This document shows positions 6,017-7,764 of a stretch of 7,764 nt of DNA, one piece after another (the first letter of the stretch is position 1; each line of letters begins with the position of its first letter). The position numbers and the translations under genes were made by a program. Source of the DNA: an uncultured Bdellovibrio sp. (lineage in GTDB: Bacteria; Bdellovibrionota; Bdellovibrionia; Bdellovibrionales; Bdellovibrionaceae); assembly GCA_946480995.1 (NCBI GenBank), contig CAMLMF010000105.1:1-7764 (forward strand), written 5' to 3'. The notes beneath the pieces are model-generated. The model ran no database searches and was not told the origin of the DNA. It worked only from the letters and a program-made list of their open reading frames with translations.

Positions 6017-7764
6017 CTACTGTAGCTCGGTGATAAACTGAGCTGTCGATGCTTCGACTTGTGCGCCCTTGGGCTCGAATTCTCCACCTAAATGCTTGTG
6101 CAAAAACTCCTCGATGACGGCATTCGAGGCTAAATTATTTTTCGCTTTATGAAAGCCATGGCCCTCATCCGGGAATAAAACATACTCAACCGGAATGTTT
6201 TTCTTTTTCATCGCATTAAAAATTTGATCAGCTTCTGCCTTTTTCACACGGGGATCGTTGGCGCCCTGTAAAATAAGCAGCGGTTTTTTGATTTTATCGA
6301 CGTGATTTAAAGGCGAACGCTCTTTTAAAATCGCTCGGCCTTCGGCGGTTTCTGGATTGCCAACACGACGGAAAAGATTGGCGCGGAAGCTGGCCCAATA
6401 TGGTGGAGCCGAAGCCAGCAACGTTTCCAAGTTCGACGGACCCACGATATCCACGCCGGCCACAAAAGTTTCTGGGGTGAAAGTCAGTCCCGCTAAAGTC
6501 GCGTATCCGCCATAGGATCCGCCCATGATCGCAACTTTATTGCGATCGGCGTGACCATTGGCAATAGCCCACTCGACCGCGTCAATAAGGTCATCGTGCA
6601 TGGTGCGACCCCACTGTAAATCGGCGGCGTTTAAGAATTTCTTGCCGAACCCCGTAGAGCCACGGAAGTTCACACTCAAAACATTGTAACCCCGGTTGGC
6701 AAGCCACTGATGATAAGGGCTGTAGGCGTAAGTATCACGATGCCAAGGACCGCCATGTACCAACAAGATCAATTTCTTGTCCGTTTGAAAGCGCGACTTG
6801 GTAAAATAAGAAACCAACGTCAAACCATCACGGGATTTAATTTCTAAAGGAGTGAGCTCGTGCAAGCTGTCAGCATAAGGAACCAACGTTTTACGCGTGT
6901 GCATCGGCTCACTAAGTTTTTCCGTGGTCGTGTCATAAAAGTAATAAGCAAACGGACGTTGGGGAGTCAGCAGAGACACCACCCATTTTTGTCCATCAAG
7001 ACTGATCACATCTAAAGATATTATTGCTCCCACAGTTTTTTCGATTTTTTCGATGTGGGTTTTAAACTCACTATTGAAATAATGTTTTTCATGAGTGAGG
7101 TAACTCGTGTGCCCAAAAAGAAGTTCGCCTGATTTTGGATGCATTTTAATCATCGTAAAATCGGATTTAGGACTTTCTGCAAGAACCGTGGATTTGTCAG
7201 TCGTGGTATTCCATTCAACGAGGGCTGCGGTGTCACGGCCGCGACTGTCTGCACAGTAAATCTTAGTGCCATCTGGGGAGCAGGCGAAAATATGCGTGCC
7301 CATGCCATCTTCGAAGGGGACGTGGTCTTTTCTTAAAAACGTCGCACTGGCACTGTCCCACAAGTACACATCCGAAGAGCCATCATTCAAACTTTTGCTG
7401 GCGACAATAGGATTGTAATTCCAATCAAAGAAAATTGCTGCGAACTGTTCTGTATTGGTAAAGATCACTGTCTGCTTTTTTGACTGCAAGTGGACCACTT
7501 TATAATCGAAGTACGACGGGTCGCGCTCATTTGTCGCGATGACGACCTCGTTGGGGCGCAAGTGACTGAACTCAGAAATATAAGAGGTCGATTTTCCGGG
7601 TGGCAGAATTTCTGAGAGTTCATTGTTTTCGACATTCAAAGTATAGATGCCAAAATTTTCATCGCCATCTCTGTCTTGAGAAAACAGCAACGTCGCGGGC
7701 GCATAAGTCCAGTGATAGCCCTGATAGCCCTGTTTTTTGTCATGAGTTACAGCGCGTGCCGTTT
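6017..7764 (-). CDS. S9-family (prolyl oligopeptidase) serine peptidase, N-terminus cut by window edge
   Basis: This is an alpha/beta-hydrolase peptidase of the prolyl oligopeptidase family, closest in feel to acylaminoacyl-peptidase/S9C members that cut short peptides. Numbering from the TTG at 7690, residues 1 to about 275 are beta-propeller repeats (QDRDGDENFGIY, SPDGTKIYCADSRG). The hydrolase domain starts near 280. LLVHGGPW (309-316) forms the oxyanion region. The nucleophile is Ser392 in GGSYGG, with Asp479 in GANDPRV and His511 in DEGHGF, a complete triad. The frame stays open and keeps family-like sequence (GYHWTYAPATLLFSQD) up to the right edge, so TTG 7690 is not the true start. Full-length relatives are around 600-700 residues, so only a short part is missing. 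Whether it has a signal peptide, and hence its location, cannot be seen. It is convergent with the VOC gene. Confidence 0.95.
   Translation of the reverse strand, partial: TARAVTHDKKQGYQGYHWTYAPATLLFSQDRDGDENFGIYTLNVENNELSEILPPGKSTSYISEFSHLRPNEVVIATNERDPSYFDYKVVHLQSKKQTVIFTNTEQFAAIFFDWNYNPIVASKSLNDGSSDVYLWDSASATFLRKDHVPFEDGMGTHIFACSPDGTKIYCADSRGRDTAALVEWNTTTDKSTVLAESPKSDFTMIKMHPKSGELLFGHTSYLTHEKHYFNSEFKTHIEKIEKTVGAIISLDVISLDGQKWVVSLLTPQRPFAYYFYDTTTEKLSEPMHTRKTLVPYADSLHELTPLEIKSRDGLTLVSYFTKSRFQTDKKLILLVHGGPWHRDTYAYSPYHQWLANRGYNVLSVNFRGSTGFGKKFLNAADLQWGRTMHDDLIDAVEWAIANGHADRNKVAIMGGSYGGYATLAGLTFTPETFVAGVDIVGPSNLETLLASAPPYWASFRANLFRRVGNPETAEGRAILKERSPLNHVDKIKKPLLILQGANDPRVKKAEADQIFNAMKKKNIPVEYVLFPDEGHGFHKAKNNLASNAVIEEFLHKHLGGEFEPKGAQVEASTAQFITELQ
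6024..6044. other. Stem-loop at the VOC/S9 convergent junction
   Basis: AGCTCGGT (6024-6031) and ACTGAGCT (6037-6044) form an 8-bp stem with one G-U wobble and a 5-base loop. It lies 10 bp past the VOC stop, inside the last codons of the S9 gene. Neither strand has a following U tract, so it is at best a weak or Rho-assisted terminator, or a 3'-end-protecting hairpin. Confidence 0.3.
7714..7731. repeat. 9-bp tandem duplication in the S9 gene
   Basis: GATAGCCCT occurs twice in direct tandem. On the minus strand it encodes part of the QGYQGY stretch in the N-terminal propeller region, in frame, so the coding sequence is not disrupted. Confidence 0.7.

Noticed and set aside
6017..7690. TTG at 7690 as the start of the S9 peptidase
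   Set aside because: The reading frame continues without a stop to the window edge with family-like propeller sequence, so the real start is outside the window.
1..7764. A defence, mobile or secondary-metabolite system
   Set aside because: No transposase, integrase, nuclease, toxin, CRISPR repeat, tRNA or biosynthetic cluster genes were seen. The genes are housekeeping or single-function and unrelated.

Overview
The window is an ordinary-looking bacterial chromosomal segment with six protein genes and no RNA genes, mobile elements, CRISPR arrays or phage-like genes that I could recognise. The gene set is a multi-pass HTTM-like membrane protein, an outer-membrane beta-barrel protein, GTP cyclohydrolase I (folE), aminopeptidase N (pepN), a small VOC/glyoxalase-fold protein and an S9 prolyl-oligopeptidase-family peptidase. 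The beta-barrel protein has a signal peptide and a C-terminal Phe, so the host is Gram-negative. The E. coli-type PepN and FolE, the Lys-rich FolE tail and the peptidase content would fit a proteobacterium or Bdellovibrio-like bacterium. That placement is inference from impression, not from a search.

Layout: 1-1249 (+) is the membrane protein, probably cut at the left edge. 1255-2070 (-) is the secreted beta-barrel protein. 2071-2217 is a divergent intergenic region with a ribosome-binding-site hairpin for the barrel gene and possible alternative hairpins in the folE leader. 2218-2937 (+) is folE, followed by a clear intrinsic terminator at 2955-2984. 2991-5630 (-) is pepN. 5631-5656 is a 26-bp head-to-head gap. 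5657-6013 (+) is the VOC protein, which lacks a Shine-Dalgarno sequence. 6017-7764 (-) is the S9 peptidase, cut at the right edge.

The six genes alternate strand without exception, so there is no operon here and each gene must carry its own promoter. Three junctions are tail-to-tail (5, 53 and 3 bp) and two are head-to-head (147 and 26 bp). Only the folE/pepN junction has a convincing terminator. The genes do not form one pathway. FolE starts tetrahydrofolate (or other pterin) synthesis, while PepN and the S9 enzyme both break down peptides. I found no strong evidence for a previously undescribed system. The most interesting items are small-scale: RBS sequestration, a possible leaderless gene, leader hairpins, a Lys-rich enzyme tail and an unfamiliar two-part outer-membrane protein. 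No gene-free stretch exceeds 300 bases.
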